Shown piece by piece: positions 35,945 through 44,064 of a stretch of DNA of 53,372 nt. This DNA comes from JBBIJR01 sp037445875 (GTDB lineage Bacteria; CLD3; SB21). Within the stretch, counting starts at the first letter, position 1; every line of letters begins with the position of its first letter. A program made the position numbers and the translations under genes. The notes under the pieces are model-generated. The model did not search any database and was not told the DNA's origin. It saw nothing but the letters and a program-made list of their open reading frames with translations. The stretch lies in NCBI GenBank assembly GCA_037445875.1, contig JBBIJR010000015.1:1-53372 (forward strand), in the 5' to 3' direction.

Positions 35945-36724
35945 TCACGACACTTCCAGCCTGTGGGTCTCGAGCGTTCCGTCGGACGTCACGGCGGCGA
36001 GGGTGTTCTCTTCCAGGGCCCGCCATCCGTCGTTGTCGTCCAGGGGCTCCGATGCGATGACTGCGGCACGGTCCCTCCGGTACCATCCGAGCGTATGAAT
36101 CACCCTTGTTGCGATAAGCCAGCGGCGCGTCAGCAGCATGAAGTTCAGTTTGGGCGGTTTGTCGGCATTCGCCCGTTCGGACCATTGCCGGAGCTCCACC
36201 ACGGCCGCACTCAGCGCCTTCCGGAAATTCTGAAGATCGCCGGAGTCCAGCCGGTCGACGGCGAGGAAGTGCTTGAGAAAGACGTGCATGGCGAATTCCG
36301 AATCGGTTTCTCCGCGGATGTTCCCTCGCAGCGGCTCGGGCAGGCTGGCCATTGCTTCTCTGCGGATGCGGTCGAATCCGTACACGGAGCCGTTGTGCGC
36401 AAAGATCAGCTCGCCGCCGTAGGACCAGGGGTGGGTGTTGGTTTCGGTTCTGTCCCCGACCGATGCCCGTCGGATGTGGAGCATCATTCTCCGGAAGGGA
36501 CGGCGGGCGATGCGCGCGAACTCCGGGTCGGCGTGCGCCCGGTTCGGTTTCTTGACGATCTGCAGCAGCCCGCCTTCGTCGTAGCCGAATCCCCAGCCGT
36601 CCTCGTTCGGCTTGCACACGTCGCGGTCGCAGGCACTCTGCCGGATCAACGCGTTGGGCAGATCGAGGATCTCACGGTCCAGGCGGACGGGCCGCGGACC
36701 CTGGTATCCCAACAGGCGGCACAT
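35945..36724 (-). CDS. Class II glutamine amidotransferase (YafJ/EgtC-like)
   Basis: This 259-residue protein begins MCRLLGYQG, which places the catalytic Cys at residue 2 after loss of Met. Other class II elements are visible: NEDGWGFGYDE near 40, LHIRRASVGDRTETNTHPW near 82, FAHNGSV near 109 and GETDSEFAMH near 138. It would take ammonia from glutamine or hydrolyse a gamma-glutamyl bond; no synthase domain is attached. It begins 8 bases after the large unknown gene, suggesting a functional link. Substrate unknown. Confidence 0.85.
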   Translation of the reverse strand: MCRLLGYQGPRPVRLDREILDLPNALIRQSACDRDVCKPNEDGWGFGYDEGGLLQIVKKPNRAHADPEFARIARRPFRRMMLHIRRASVGDRTETNTHPWSYGGELIFAHNGSVYGFDRIRREAMASLPEPLRGNIRGETDSEFAMHVFLKHFLAVDRLDSGDLQNFRKALSAAVVELRQWSERANADKPPKLNFMLLTRRWLIATRVIHTLGWYRRDRAAVIASEPLDDNDGWRALEENTLAAVTSDGTLETHRLEVS

Positions 36725-36732
36725 GGGAGAGG

Positions 36733-39297
36733 TCAATCCAATGATTTGGTCAATTCGTACAGGTGTTTGAGGAACACCTTGAATTTCTCCGAATTGACGA
36801 CGCGGTTGAATTCGATCTTGACGACCGTGGAGGGTTTTCGGTTGGACTGGAGCTGAGCCTCGAGTTGTTTCAGCGCATCGTAGTAGCGGTTCTGCAGCGT
36901 CTGAATATGGTCCTTGTGCTTGGAAGCCGTTTCCTTGTTGTTCTTGAGCTTCGTCAGGATTGTGTCCATGACCGTACACGTCTTCTGGATGTGCGTGATC
37001 AGATCGGTCTTGAGCCTTACCAGCTCGGCCTGGTACGCCGTCCATTCCTGCGCCTGCGAGGCCTCCGCAAATCCAAGCGCCAGCGCCGTGTACTTCTGAA
37101 AACGGTCGTCGTTCATGAGCGCAAAGAACTCCGCCTTGACCTGCGGCGCGGATTTCTTGCCGCCCTCGAGGCTGTCCTTGTTGTCGTTGACGGCGAAGAA
37201 ATCGTCGTCCCGCAGCTTGGAGATGACCTCCTCGTGCTTGGGATCTTTGTCTTCGGCCAGCGCGTCGAGGATCCGGCTCAGGAACTTGTGATACTCCTCG
37301 ATAAGCGGAACGACTTCACGTTTGGCGCGGATCTGGGAATTCTCGAAATGCCTCCAGCCGATGGCGTCCTGGATGAGGGCAAAGATCAGGTTGACGGCGC
37401 GCTGGAGATGGCGGGGGTACTCCGGTTTGTCGAGGCGGCGCGTGATCAGGTAGGTCGCATAATTCTTGATGTCGAGGAACGTCTCCTCGAAGTTGTCGTC
37501 CTCTTCCGCTTTTTCCAGTACGGATTCGGGAATGATGTTCTTCTGAACCGCTTCCTTTTCGATGCGCCGCACCATGTCCACGGCGAAGAGGGCCTTGATC
37601 TTGGATTCCGCGTACGGGGCGGTGAAATGGGCCCCGTCGTCCTGGCCGCGGGTGATCGTGCCGGCTTTGACGTACTCCTGCACCGCGAGACCCAGCTCGA
37701 CGTCGTTGATGGCTTCCATGATCCGGAAGGCGCCCGGCGTGTCCAGTTTGATCGCCTCTTTGTCTATCAGCGTTTCGACCTGATTCATCGTGAGGAAGGC
37801 CCGCTCGGCCTTGTTGAAGAAGCCGAGGCGTTTGCGGATCTCGTTGAAGTCGGAGATCTTCTTCTCCAGTTCCGCCTCGCGCGGGCGAAGATCGGAGGGC
37901 AGCTTCGAGTCGTCGAGCGTGATGTACTCCGCGTTCATCTTCAGGTACACGGGGTCGATGTCGAATTTGCTCATCAATCGCGCGCTGAGATACCGGGCCG
38001 CGAGCGCCGCCTTCTTGATGTCGGGGTCCTCCTCCTTCATCACGGCCTTGTCGATGCAGGGCAGTTCGCTCTTGAAGTTCTCGATCACCTGCTCGTACCG
38101 CGAATTCTTCACGTCCAATTCGCCGATCAGTTCCACGAATTCGTACACTTCCTTGATCTGGAACCCTTTGACCTTGAAAATCATCGAGGTCAGGTATTGC
38201 GTTTCCCGCGCCACCTCGGCAAGTTTACCCGGCTCGTGCAGCGATTCATCGGGGTTGTCGAGACGGCGGGCGAACGAGATGGCGGCAATGGTCTGGTCGG
38301 CGATATTGTCGGTCATCAGCGTATGCCGCACGGCCTCCTTCGTCTCGTCCGGCAGTTTGACGGTCCCGTCCTGCGCCAGTTTTTCTTCATACTGGGCCAG
38401 GGAGATGTCGATTTCGAGCTGGTTGATCAACTGCAGCCACTCCAGCTTTTCCGTCTTCGAACCCATCTCGATGTTGAGGTCGCCCGACTGGGCTGACTGG
38501 ATGATGTAGTCGAGGATACGGAACTGCCGGCGGATGTTGTTGGACTGGCTCAGGCGGTTGATAATGATCCCTTCGAGTGTGTCGTTGGGATAGCCGATCT
38601 CGGCCATCATCATCTGGAGTTTGCTCAGGAGGAAGATGTTGATCAGGTCCTTCATGCCGATCGACTCGCTCTTGCGCATTGTTTCGTCGCGTTTCATCGC
38701 CTCGGCGAGCAGGTTGATCGTAAAGACGCTCTTGACGGGGGCGGTCTCGTTGAGGTCCACGCTGTCGATGATCTGGACGAGATGGATAAACGTCTCGGTG
38801 TCGCGGATCTTGCGGTCGAAGAGTTCTTTCAGTTCCTTGCTGCTGCCGGATTTTTCGGACGGTTTGCCTTTGGTGGAAGCGGCGGCTTTTTCGAGCACGA
38901 CGTTGATGATGGCGTTTTCGATCGAGTCGGCGAAGAGCTCGTCCACCTTGCCTTCGAAGACCGGTTGGCCGAAATTGGAGGACTTGTTCACCAGCGACAT
39001 CAGCAGCATGTTCGTCACCGTCTTGCTGACGTGGTTGCCGGAAAGCATGACTTCGAGTTTAGTGAGGGCGGCGACGTCTTCGAGTTTGCTGACGAGGATG
39101 GTTTTGCCGGTACCGCGTTTCTTGTCGATCTCCTCCGTGACTTTCTCCGTCACGGCGAGCAGTTCCAGTTCACTGAACGCGGCGATCTTGGAGGAGAACT
39201 GTTTGACGTGTTCGTCGATCAGCTTGCCGGGGAAGTCCGGCGCCTGGACGAGCGCCATCAATTTGTCATAGGCCAGACGTTGGCCTTCTTCCACCAT
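36733..39297 (-). CDS. Large helical cytoplasmic protein of unknown function
   Basis: This 854-residue protein has no signal peptide or membrane segment. It is rich in Lys, Glu and Asp and looks almost entirely alpha-helical, with coiled-coil stretches near the C-terminus (TKLKNNKETASKHKDHIQTL). It contains GTGKT near residue 63, but the context (KKRGTGKTILVSKLEDVA) lacks the P-loop pattern, so it is not an ATPase by this evidence. I recognise no domain. The start at 39297 (MVEEGQRLAYDKLM) has an AGGGG site. It is the first gene of a probable minus-strand operon with the amidotransferase. Confidence 0.8.
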   Translation of the reverse strand: MVEEGQRLAYDKLMALVQAPDFPGKLIDEHVKQFSSKIAAFSELELLAVTEKVTEEIDKKRGTGKTILVSKLEDVAALTKLEVMLSGNHVSKTVTNMLLMSLVNKSSNFGQPVFEGKVDELFADSIENAIINVVLEKAAASTKGKPSEKSGSSKELKELFDRKIRDTETFIHLVQIIDSVDLNETAPVKSVFTINLLAEAMKRDETMRKSESIGMKDLINIFLLSKLQMMMAEIGYPNDTLEGIIINRLSQSNNIRRQFRILDYIIQSAQSGDLNIEMGSKTEKLEWLQLINQLEIDISLAQYEEKLAQDGTVKLPDETKEAVRHTLMTDNIADQTIAAISFARRLDNPDESLHEPGKLAEVARETQYLTSMIFKVKGFQIKEVYEFVELIGELDVKNSRYEQVIENFKSELPCIDKAVMKEEDPDIKKAALAARYLSARLMSKFDIDPVYLKMNAEYITLDDSKLPSDLRPREAELEKKISDFNEIRKRLGFFNKAERAFLTMNQVETLIDKEAIKLDTPGAFRIMEAINDVELGLAVQEYVKAGTITRGQDDGAHFTAPYAESKIKALFAVDMVRRIEKEAVQKNIIPESVLEKAEEDDNFEETFLDIKNYATYLITRRLDKPEYPRHLQRAVNLIFALIQDAIGWRHFENSQIRAKREVVPLIEEYHKFLSRILDALAEDKDPKHEEVISKLRDDDFFAVNDNKDSLEGGKKSAPQVKAEFFALMNDDRFQKYTALALGFAEASQAQEWTAYQAELVRLKTDLITHIQKTCTVMDTILTKLKNNKETASKHKDHIQTLQNRYYDALKQLEAQLQSNRKPSTVVKIEFNRVVNSEKFKVFLKHLYELTKSLD

Positions 39298-39443
39298 GGT
39301 ACCCCTGGATCTGGTGAGAGGCATGGAACGTTCCCAAGTGTGTGTTGTGCAAAGCGTAATAAAGTTAGGAGATTACGGCATGGTTCGCAAGCAATATCGC
39401 CTCCGATCGAGAAAAAGCCCCTCCGCACGGTCGGACAAAACCC

Positions 39444-39472
39444 TTGCGTTTTCGGGCGTGCTTTGTTATACT
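39444..39472 (+). promoter_or_regulatory. Promoter of tRNA-Arg
   Basis: TTGCGT at 39444-39449 and TATACT at 39467-39472 are separated by 17 bases, a sigma70-type arrangement with a -10 that matches at five of six positions. The tRNA begins about 80 bases downstream, giving a leader that RNase would remove. Confidence 0.55.
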
Positions 39473-39554
39473 GCCGCACATTGATGTGCGTGCCCATGCC
39501 GGCAGGCGAAGGCGGGCGATTGCGGAATGGGGCGGCGGATTCAAGAGATTCTTT

Positions 39555-39628
39555 GCACCCGTAGCTCAATTGGATAGAGCATCTGACTACGGATCAGAAG
39601 GTTTGGGGTTCGAATCCCTACGGGTGTA
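39555..39628 (+). tRNA. tRNA-Arg (anticodon ACG)
   Basis: The 74-base sequence folds into a full cloverleaf. Acceptor arms are GCACCCG and CGGGTGT with a G-U first pair, the D arm is GCTC..GAGC, the anticodon stem is TCTGA/TCAGA around loop CTACGGA (anticodon ACG), and the T arm is TGGGG-TTCGAAT-CCCTA. Discriminator is A, and CCA is not encoded. It decodes CGN-type arginine codons after A34 modification. Confidence 0.95.
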
Positions 39629-39640
39629 CCCCTCGGGACA

Positions 39641-39664
39641 GGGCGTCGATTTCGGCGCCCTTTT
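39641..39664 (+). terminator. Intrinsic terminator after tRNA-Arg
   Basis: GGGCGTCG and CGGCGCCC pair over 8 bases (one G-U) around loop ATTT and are followed by TTTT. It lies 13 bases after the tRNA and ends its transcript. Confidence 0.75.
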
Positions 39665-39708
39665 GCTTTGGCGCGTTTGTGCGGAAGCCTCCCTGCGCGG
39701 CAGTGAAT

Positions 39709-39743
39709 CTTCTTTCTCTTGGCAACGCGCCAAGAGAAAGAAG
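39709..39743. repeat. Perfect 15-base hairpin
   Basis: CTTCTTTCTCTTGGC (39709-39723) and GCCAAGAGAAAGAAG (39729-39743) are perfect complements around AACGC. No T-tract follows. It belongs to no gene and resembles REP-like palindromes. A related hairpin seems to have been split by the IS element downstream. The remaining bases from 39665 to 39929 show no gene. Confidence 0.7.
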
Positions 39744-40035
39744 CAAAGACATCTACGCGCGCTTTCACCCCGAAACAGAGAATCATCGTTCCGGCGCGAA
39801 GCCACCTCCAGTCTCCGGTGATTGCACACCGTCAACCGACGAATCCCCTCTCCATCCGGGCGATAAGTCGGAGATCTCTAAAGAAAAGGACATTCCATCG
39901 TCTGATAGCCGTACCGAATACCATTTAACGGCACTTTCTTTTGCTGGCTCAAAAGACCTTATGTTTAGAAGTAAAGCCTCACAATTCGTTGGTATATTGA
40001 GAAGTGGAATTCTGAACCAACAAATAGGAGGCTTT

Positions 40036-41102
40036 ATGCAACACCAAAGTGCACAACTCGATTTTACAGATCAACACATTCTTGTCGGGCTGGATGTGGG
40101 CAAAAAGGAATGGGTCGTCAGTATTCTTACCGAGCGCTACACCCATAAGACGTTCTCTTAGCCACCGAGAAGTGAAGTGTTGGTGGCTTATCTGAAAAGG
40201 AATTTCCCGCAAGCGACGTACCACTGTGTGTACGAGGCCGGTTACAGTGGGTTCTGGATTCAAGAACAACTCCGGGACACGGGTGTTGACTGTATTGTGA
40301 TCAATCCGGCGGACGTTCCAACCACGCATAAGGAATCTTCTTCGAAATCGGATCGAGTGGACGCTCGTAAGTTGGCCCGACATCTGCGAAACGGCGAGTT
40401 GAAAGCGATCTATATACCCTCGCGAGCGTCACAGGAAGATCGCTCGTTGGTTCGTATGCGATCCCGCTTTGTACGTAAACAGGCCCGGTGCAAGAATCAG
40501 ATCAAAGCTCTGCTCAGCTACTTTGGCTATTGTGTTCCGCCGGAGATTACCGATCGGTACTGGTCGCGAAGGTTCATCCGCTGGATCGAGAGCATTCAAC
40601 TCCAACGACCCAGCGGCCAGGAGGCGCTCAACGTGTTGTTGGCCGAACTTAGCCACCTTCGCAGCACCATTAACGAGCTCACCCGGCATATTCGACGCCT
40701 GGCATCGGAGGAGCCTTACGCGCTACATGTCTCTCACTTGCTTAGCACGCCGGGCATCAGCGTTCTTTCTGCTATGATCCTGCTCACCGAACTCGTCGAC
40801 ATCCATCGTTTCCGCAACATGGATCGTCTCGTGAATTATGCCGGTTTCTCCCCGGGCAAGCATTCCAGTGGGGACAACGAATACCAAACCGGACTTACCC
40901 GACGGTGCAATCCGCTCTTACGACACACGTTGATCGAATGCGCCTGGGTAGCCGTTCGAAAGGATCCGGCGCTGATGATGGCGTTCCAGACATGGAGCAG
41001 GAGAATGCCCAAGCCATCATCCGCGTTGCACGGAAGCTTCTGTGTCGAATCGACCATCTGATAAAACACCATCAACCCTACCAACTGGGTATGGTGGGCT
41101 AA
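40036..41102 (+). pseudogene. IS110-family DEDD transposase, broken
   Basis: The ATG at 40036 follows AGGAGG. The frame shows GLDVGKKEW (first Asp), YEAGYSGFW (Glu) and KSDRVDARKLARHL (two Asp), making the DEDD RuvC-like site, and the C-terminal Transposase_20 part (LLSTPGISVLSAM). A TAG at 40159-40161 interrupts it after 41 codons (probably from CAG). A frameshift near 41005 moves the conserved tail AIIRVARKLLCRI into another frame that ends at 41102. Two lesions show the gene is dead, though it was recently intact, as the rest is uninterrupted. Confidence 0.88.
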
Positions 41103-41318
41103 TACCGATAAACAACGAAGGAACCTGTAACGATACCTCATAGCAGACAGACCGCTTCTTGCTTTCTGCCGCGCCCTTGAGGTGACGGCTTGCCAAAAGA
41201 CTGCGGGTCTGCCCTGTAAAACATGACCAAAGTAATGCTGCATCCCACAAGTGTGGATGACCGCTGATAAAAGAATGTCATTACAGAAAATGCTCAAAGA
41301 AGAAAAGGCCTACTTGCC
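41103..41318 (+). ncRNA. Candidate bridge-RNA region of the IS element
   Basis: The right non-coding end of the element is 216 bases long and has inverted segments, such as CAGACCGC (41148-41155) facing GCGGGTCTG (41203-41211) with a smaller stem between. IS110-family elements encode a structured guide ('bridge') RNA in a non-coding end; in the IS1111 group this is the end downstream of the transposase. The assignment rests on position and visible pairing only. Target- and donor-binding loops were not assigned. Confidence 0.35.
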
Positions 41319-41348
41319 GGCTTGACTTCTAACATAAAAGAAAGTGCC

Positions 41349-41691
41349 CAAAGAAAAGAGCCTCGCGCCGAAACAACTATTGCTAACTCATGGTTTCCGC
41401 GCATACTCAGCACTTCCTCTTCTCATGAGCCTCTACTTCGCGAGAACGCCTTGACCGCGTTTCGGCGCCAATACCAACTCCACCAGCCTTCGGCTGGCGC
41501 GTCGAAGATCCCGGCTTGCCGGGACGTTTTTCTCAAGGCCGAATTCAAAGCAGTGTCTCTTCTGCCTTCCAAGGCCCTTGGAAAAAATGCCGGTGTGTTC
41601 GAAGCCATGCGAGCGACAGGATAAGAGCGCAAAACGCGAAACAGCCGTCCGTCGTCGTACGGACACCCCCCCAAATTAACCAAAAAATTCC
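41349..41691. other. Hairpin-rich debris downstream of the IS element
   Basis: No ribosome-bound gene is visible in these 343 bases. Two compact palindromes stand out: CCAGCCTTCGGCTGG at about 41482-41496, and CCCGGCTTGCCGGG at 41510-41523 followed by ACGTTTTT, which could end a transcript. The opening (GCCCAAAGAAAAGAGCCTCG) is like the end of the hairpin at 39709-39743. It looks like a multicopy non-coding repeat, but copy number cannot be judged here. Confidence 0.4.
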
Positions 41692-41720
41692 TTGACACTG
41701 TGCCAAATTAGCCCTATGCT
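41692..41720 (+). promoter_or_regulatory. Strong sigma70-type promoter of the RRM gene
   Basis: TTGACA at 41692-41697 is a perfect -35, separated by 17 bases from TATGCT at 41715-41720. Transcription would start near 41727, leaving a leader of about 140 bases before the start codon at 41866. Confidence 0.7.
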
Positions 41721-41726
41721 ACCCGG

Positions 41727-41865
41727 TGCCTTGGAGCACGACGCTTGGTATTTGAGCCTGATCGGTTAGCTGTCTGAAAAAGATAAGTTTTAATTCAAGT
41801 CTCAAAGGGTAATGGGCGCTTTGAGACTTTTTTGTTTTCCCATGATCTAACAGGAGTAACTCGCA
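41727..41865 (+). promoter_or_regulatory. Structured 5' leader with attenuator
   Basis: The leader contains a small hairpin (GTGC-CTTGGA-GCAC), then TTTGAG at 41751-41756, which can pair with CTCAAA at 41801-41806 inside the terminator's first arm and could act as an antiterminator. The intrinsic terminator at 41797-41833 follows, then AGGAG at 41852-41856 and the ATG. If the terminator forms, only a short RNA of about 105 bases is made. The regulator is unknown; autoregulation by the RRM protein is an inference. Confidence 0.5.
41797..41833 (+). terminator. Intrinsic terminator inside the RRM leader
   Basis: AAGTCTCAAAG (41797-41807) and CTTTGAGACTT (41819-41829) form a perfect 11-base stem with an 11-base loop, followed by six T. 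It sits between the promoter and the RRM start codon, with no gene upstream that needs ending except the dead IS. Confidence 0.85.
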
Positions 41866-42156
41866 ATGAGTTCAAGCAAACTGTATGTCGGCAATCTGTC
41901 CTACCAGAGTACGGAAGAAGGATTGTCGGAGTTGTTTTCACAGGCCGGTACCGTCGTGTCCGCCAAGATCATCACCGATCGCGCTTCGGGCCGTTCCAAG
42001 GGCTTCGGCTTCGTCGAAATGTCCACGGCCGAAGAGGCCACCAAGGCCACGGAGATGTTCAACAACTATTCGTACATGGATCGGAATCTGACCGTGAACG
42101 AAGCCAAACCGCAGGAGAAGAAGTCCTTCGGCGACCGCTCGCGTTCGCGCTGGTAA
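41866..42156 (+). CDS. RRM-type RNA-binding protein
   Basis: This 96-residue protein is a single RNA-recognition motif with RNP2 (KLYVGNLSY, residues 5-13), RNP1 (SKGFGFVEM, near 44-52) and a short basic tail (KKSFGDRSRSRW). Bacterial proteins of this kind bind U-rich RNA and are often cold-induced. AGGAG lies 9 bases before the ATG. The gene is bracketed by two look-alike terminators, one in its leader and one after the stop. Confidence 0.95.
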   Translation: MSSSKLYVGNLSYQSTEEGLSELFSQAGTVVSAKIITDRASGRSKGFGFVEMSTAEEATKATEMFNNYSYMDRNLTVNEAKPQEKKSFGDRSRSRW

Positions 42157-42179
42157 GCATTTCGAATCGGTAAGCAATC

Positions 42180-42212
42180 AATCCCAAAGAGATACAGGCT
42201 TTGGGATTTTTT
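42180..42212 (+). terminator. Intrinsic terminator after the RRM gene
   Basis: AATCCCAAAG (42180-42189) and CTTTGGGATT (42199-42208) pair perfectly over 10 bases and are followed by further T to 42212. It lies 24 bases after the RRM stop codon. Its layout, with CAAAG/CTTTG at the loop end, repeats that of the leader terminator. Confidence 0.85.
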
Positions 42213-42283
42213 GTTTTTGGGCCTCTTCGAATCCCAGCGCTGGGAAGAGTCCCGTACGTCCCGTACGGCGTTGGGCGGCCCGT

Positions 42284-43951
42284 TCAATGAGAAGGACGCG
42301 AAGTCTTCTGCTCCCCCGTAATGACTCCGCCCTTCATGCGGACTATGCGTGACACGGGCCACAGGTCTCGCAGGTTGTGAGTCACCAGCAGTACCGTCTT
42401 CCGGCCGCTCCAGACATTCAAAGCCTTCTGAAAGTGTCGTTCACTCTCATGATCCACGGACGTCGTGGCCTCGTCCAGTATGATCACGGAGGGTTCCTGA
42501 AGAAAGACTCTGGCCAGGGCGAGGCGCTGGCGCTGGCCGGCGGACAGGTCAACCCCGTCTTCCCCGACCACGGTGCCGTACCCACGAGGTAGGGACTGGA
42601 TGAAGGCGTGAAGGTCGACCGCGCAGGCGGCGCGCTCGATGTCCTCCATCGATGCTCCGGCCAGACCGAGAGCGATGTTTTCCCGGATCGATACGCCGAA
42701 AATCGCCGGCTCCCGGGTCAACACGGCCACGCTCCTACGCCACAACGCGAGATCCAGCGTCGACTGCGAAAATTCCCCGAGGCGAATGTCTCCCGATTGC
42801 GGCTGATACAGGCCGGCCAGGAGACCCACCAGCGTTGACTTGCCCGCTCCATTGGGACCGACCAGTGCCACAATCTCTCCCTCGTCGAGCCGCATTGAGA
42901 TGTTCCGTACACCCTCCCCGCGATCCACATGCAGGTACGAAACGTTCTCCACCACCAAAGCCCCCGTGAGGATCCTTGGCCGGCCGGCCAACCCGACCTT
43001 CTCCCTGTTGACGGAGTCGCGAATGTGCAGAACACGGTCGGCCGCACCGAAAACCTGCTCCACGCTCCCGAGGGAATTCAACAAGGCCACCATTCCCGAG
43101 CTTGTGACTACCAGCAGCGCAAGATAGGACGCGGTTTGTTCCGTCGTCGTCCCGGCCGTAGCACGCTGCCACTGGACCAAGACAAGGCCGACAACCGCCG
43201 CCAGGACCATCCCCACGGGAACCAGCGCATCCAGCCAGGCCTGGCTTCTGAGCCGTCGGTACTTGGTCTGCAGCAGGAACTCCGCCACACGGCGAAATCG
43301 ACCGACAAAATACGCTTCCAGCGCCAAGGATTTGATGGCACGGAGATGACGGAGACCTTCGCCGGCTACTACCGACAACCGGCCCAGGGTCTCCTGGCCC
43401 TCACGCACCGCCGCCCTCCGGGATCGGCCGAGCACAACGGCCAGGATCGTGAGGGGGACAACGACCACGGTCAGGGTCAGGGACAACAGCCAGTTCTGCG
43501 CAAATACGGCCAGGGTACCGAACAGAACCAGCGGAACGTTGCGGGCAAACGCGGGGAGGAGCGTCCTCAGAGCTTGTTCGATGAAGGCCGCGTCCGAGGT
43601 CAGGGCGGATACGAGATTATTGGACCACTGCCGGTCGTGAAAGGCCAGCGGTGCATACAGCAACGCCGCGAAGAAGCGGTCCCGAAAATCCATAAGCACC
43701 CGGGCAGCCGCAGCTCCCAACCAGTACGTTGCGCCGTAGGCCAGCAGACTCCGAAGAAACAACAGGCCTCCCAGCGCCCAGAAAGCGGCAGAATCCTCTG
43801 CCCCTCGAGCCACGAGCCATCCAAACATTCTTGCCACACCCACCATAGCCGCGCTGCTGCCGACGGCACAGCAGACGCCCGCCACCAGCATCCACCGGTG
43901 TGTCCCGATCAGTCGAAGGAATCGTCGCGAGGGCCTTGCAAATGACGACAT
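42284..43951 (-). CDS. ABC exporter, fused permease and ATPase
   Basis: This 555-residue half-transporter has six predicted membrane helices in its first 300 residues and an ATPase with Walker A GPNGAGKST near 366, signature LSAGQRQRLALARV near 470 (Ala in place of the first Gly of LSGGQ) and Walker B VIILDEATTSVD near 493. It is the second such exporter in the window and only distantly similar to the first. It is divergent from a sugar-modifying cupin and a GT2 gene, so lipid-linked sugar or polysaccharide export is a reasonable guess. Confidence 0.88.
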   Translation of the reverse strand: MSSFARPSRRFLRLIGTHRWMLVAGVCCAVGSSAAMVGVARMFGWLVARGAEDSAAFWALGGLLFLRSLLAYGATYWLGAAAARVLMDFRDRFFAALLYAPLAFHDRQWSNNLVSALTSDAAFIEQALRTLLPAFARNVPLVLFGTLAVFAQNWLLSLTLTVVVVPLTILAVVLGRSRRAAVREGQETLGRLSVVAGEGLRHLRAIKSLALEAYFVGRFRRVAEFLLQTKYRRLRSQAWLDALVPVGMVLAAVVGLVLVQWQRATAGTTTEQTASYLALLVVTSSGMVALLNSLGSVEQVFGAADRVLHIRDSVNREKVGLAGRPRILTGALVVENVSYLHVDRGEGVRNISMRLDEGEIVALVGPNGAGKSTLVGLLAGLYQPQSGDIRLGEFSQSTLDLALWRRSVAVLTREPAIFGVSIRENIALGLAGASMEDIERAACAVDLHAFIQSLPRGYGTVVGEDGVDLSAGQRQRLALARVFLQEPSVIILDEATTSVDHESERHFQKALNVWSGRKTVLLVTHNLRDLWPVSRIVRMKGGVITGEQKTSRPSH

Positions 43952-44064
43952 CGAATCCTACTTTGTTCAGGGATTCAGGTTCTGCCTCGTGGAACAATAT
44001 ACACGATCCAGGGCCGTCTTTCTAACCAATTCTCGCAAACAACCACCATCGAGGAGGAGTGCGC

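Larger units (their letters stand above)
39959..41337 (+). mobile_element. IS110-family element, IS1111-type, inactive
   Basis: Subterminal inverted repeats flank a broken DEDD transposase gene: TTATGTTTAGAAGTAAAGCC at 39959-39978, and GGCTTGACTTCTAACATAA at 41319-41337, complementary apart from one mismatch and one extra base. A short left non-coding end (57 bases to the ATG) and a long right end (216 bases) fit the IS1111 group. Exact outer boundaries cannot be fixed without an empty site. The element sits behind tRNA-Arg in a repeat-rich patch. Confidence 0.75.
39930..41348 (+). repeat. 13-base inverted repeat that brackets the IS element
   Basis: GGCACTTTCTTTT (39930-39942) and AAAAGAAAGTGCC (41336-41348) are perfect inverted copies outside or at the edge of the IS element. 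Without the insertion they would form one hairpin similar in composition to the intact one at 39709-39743. I infer that the element inserted into a palindromic repeat, which is the habit of the IS1111 group. Confidence 0.5.

Noticed and set aside
35859..36617. Upstream extension of the BamD-like frame
   Set aside because: It would put 250 low-complexity residues before a perfect lipoprotein signal peptide, antisense-like in composition and overlapping the amidotransferase gene.
36763..38496. 577-codon open frame on the plus strand
   Set aside because: It is the mirror of the large helical protein gene; composition is that of an antisense shadow and there is no ribosome site or family match.
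39679..40161. 160-codon frame that would extend the transposase upstream
   Set aside because: The first 119 codons run through the palindromic repeat and the left inverted repeat; the ATG at 40036 with AGGAGG is the natural start.
41692..41865. CRISPR or riboswitch
   Set aside because: No direct repeats, and the leader matches no riboswitch class I know; an attenuator is the simpler reading.
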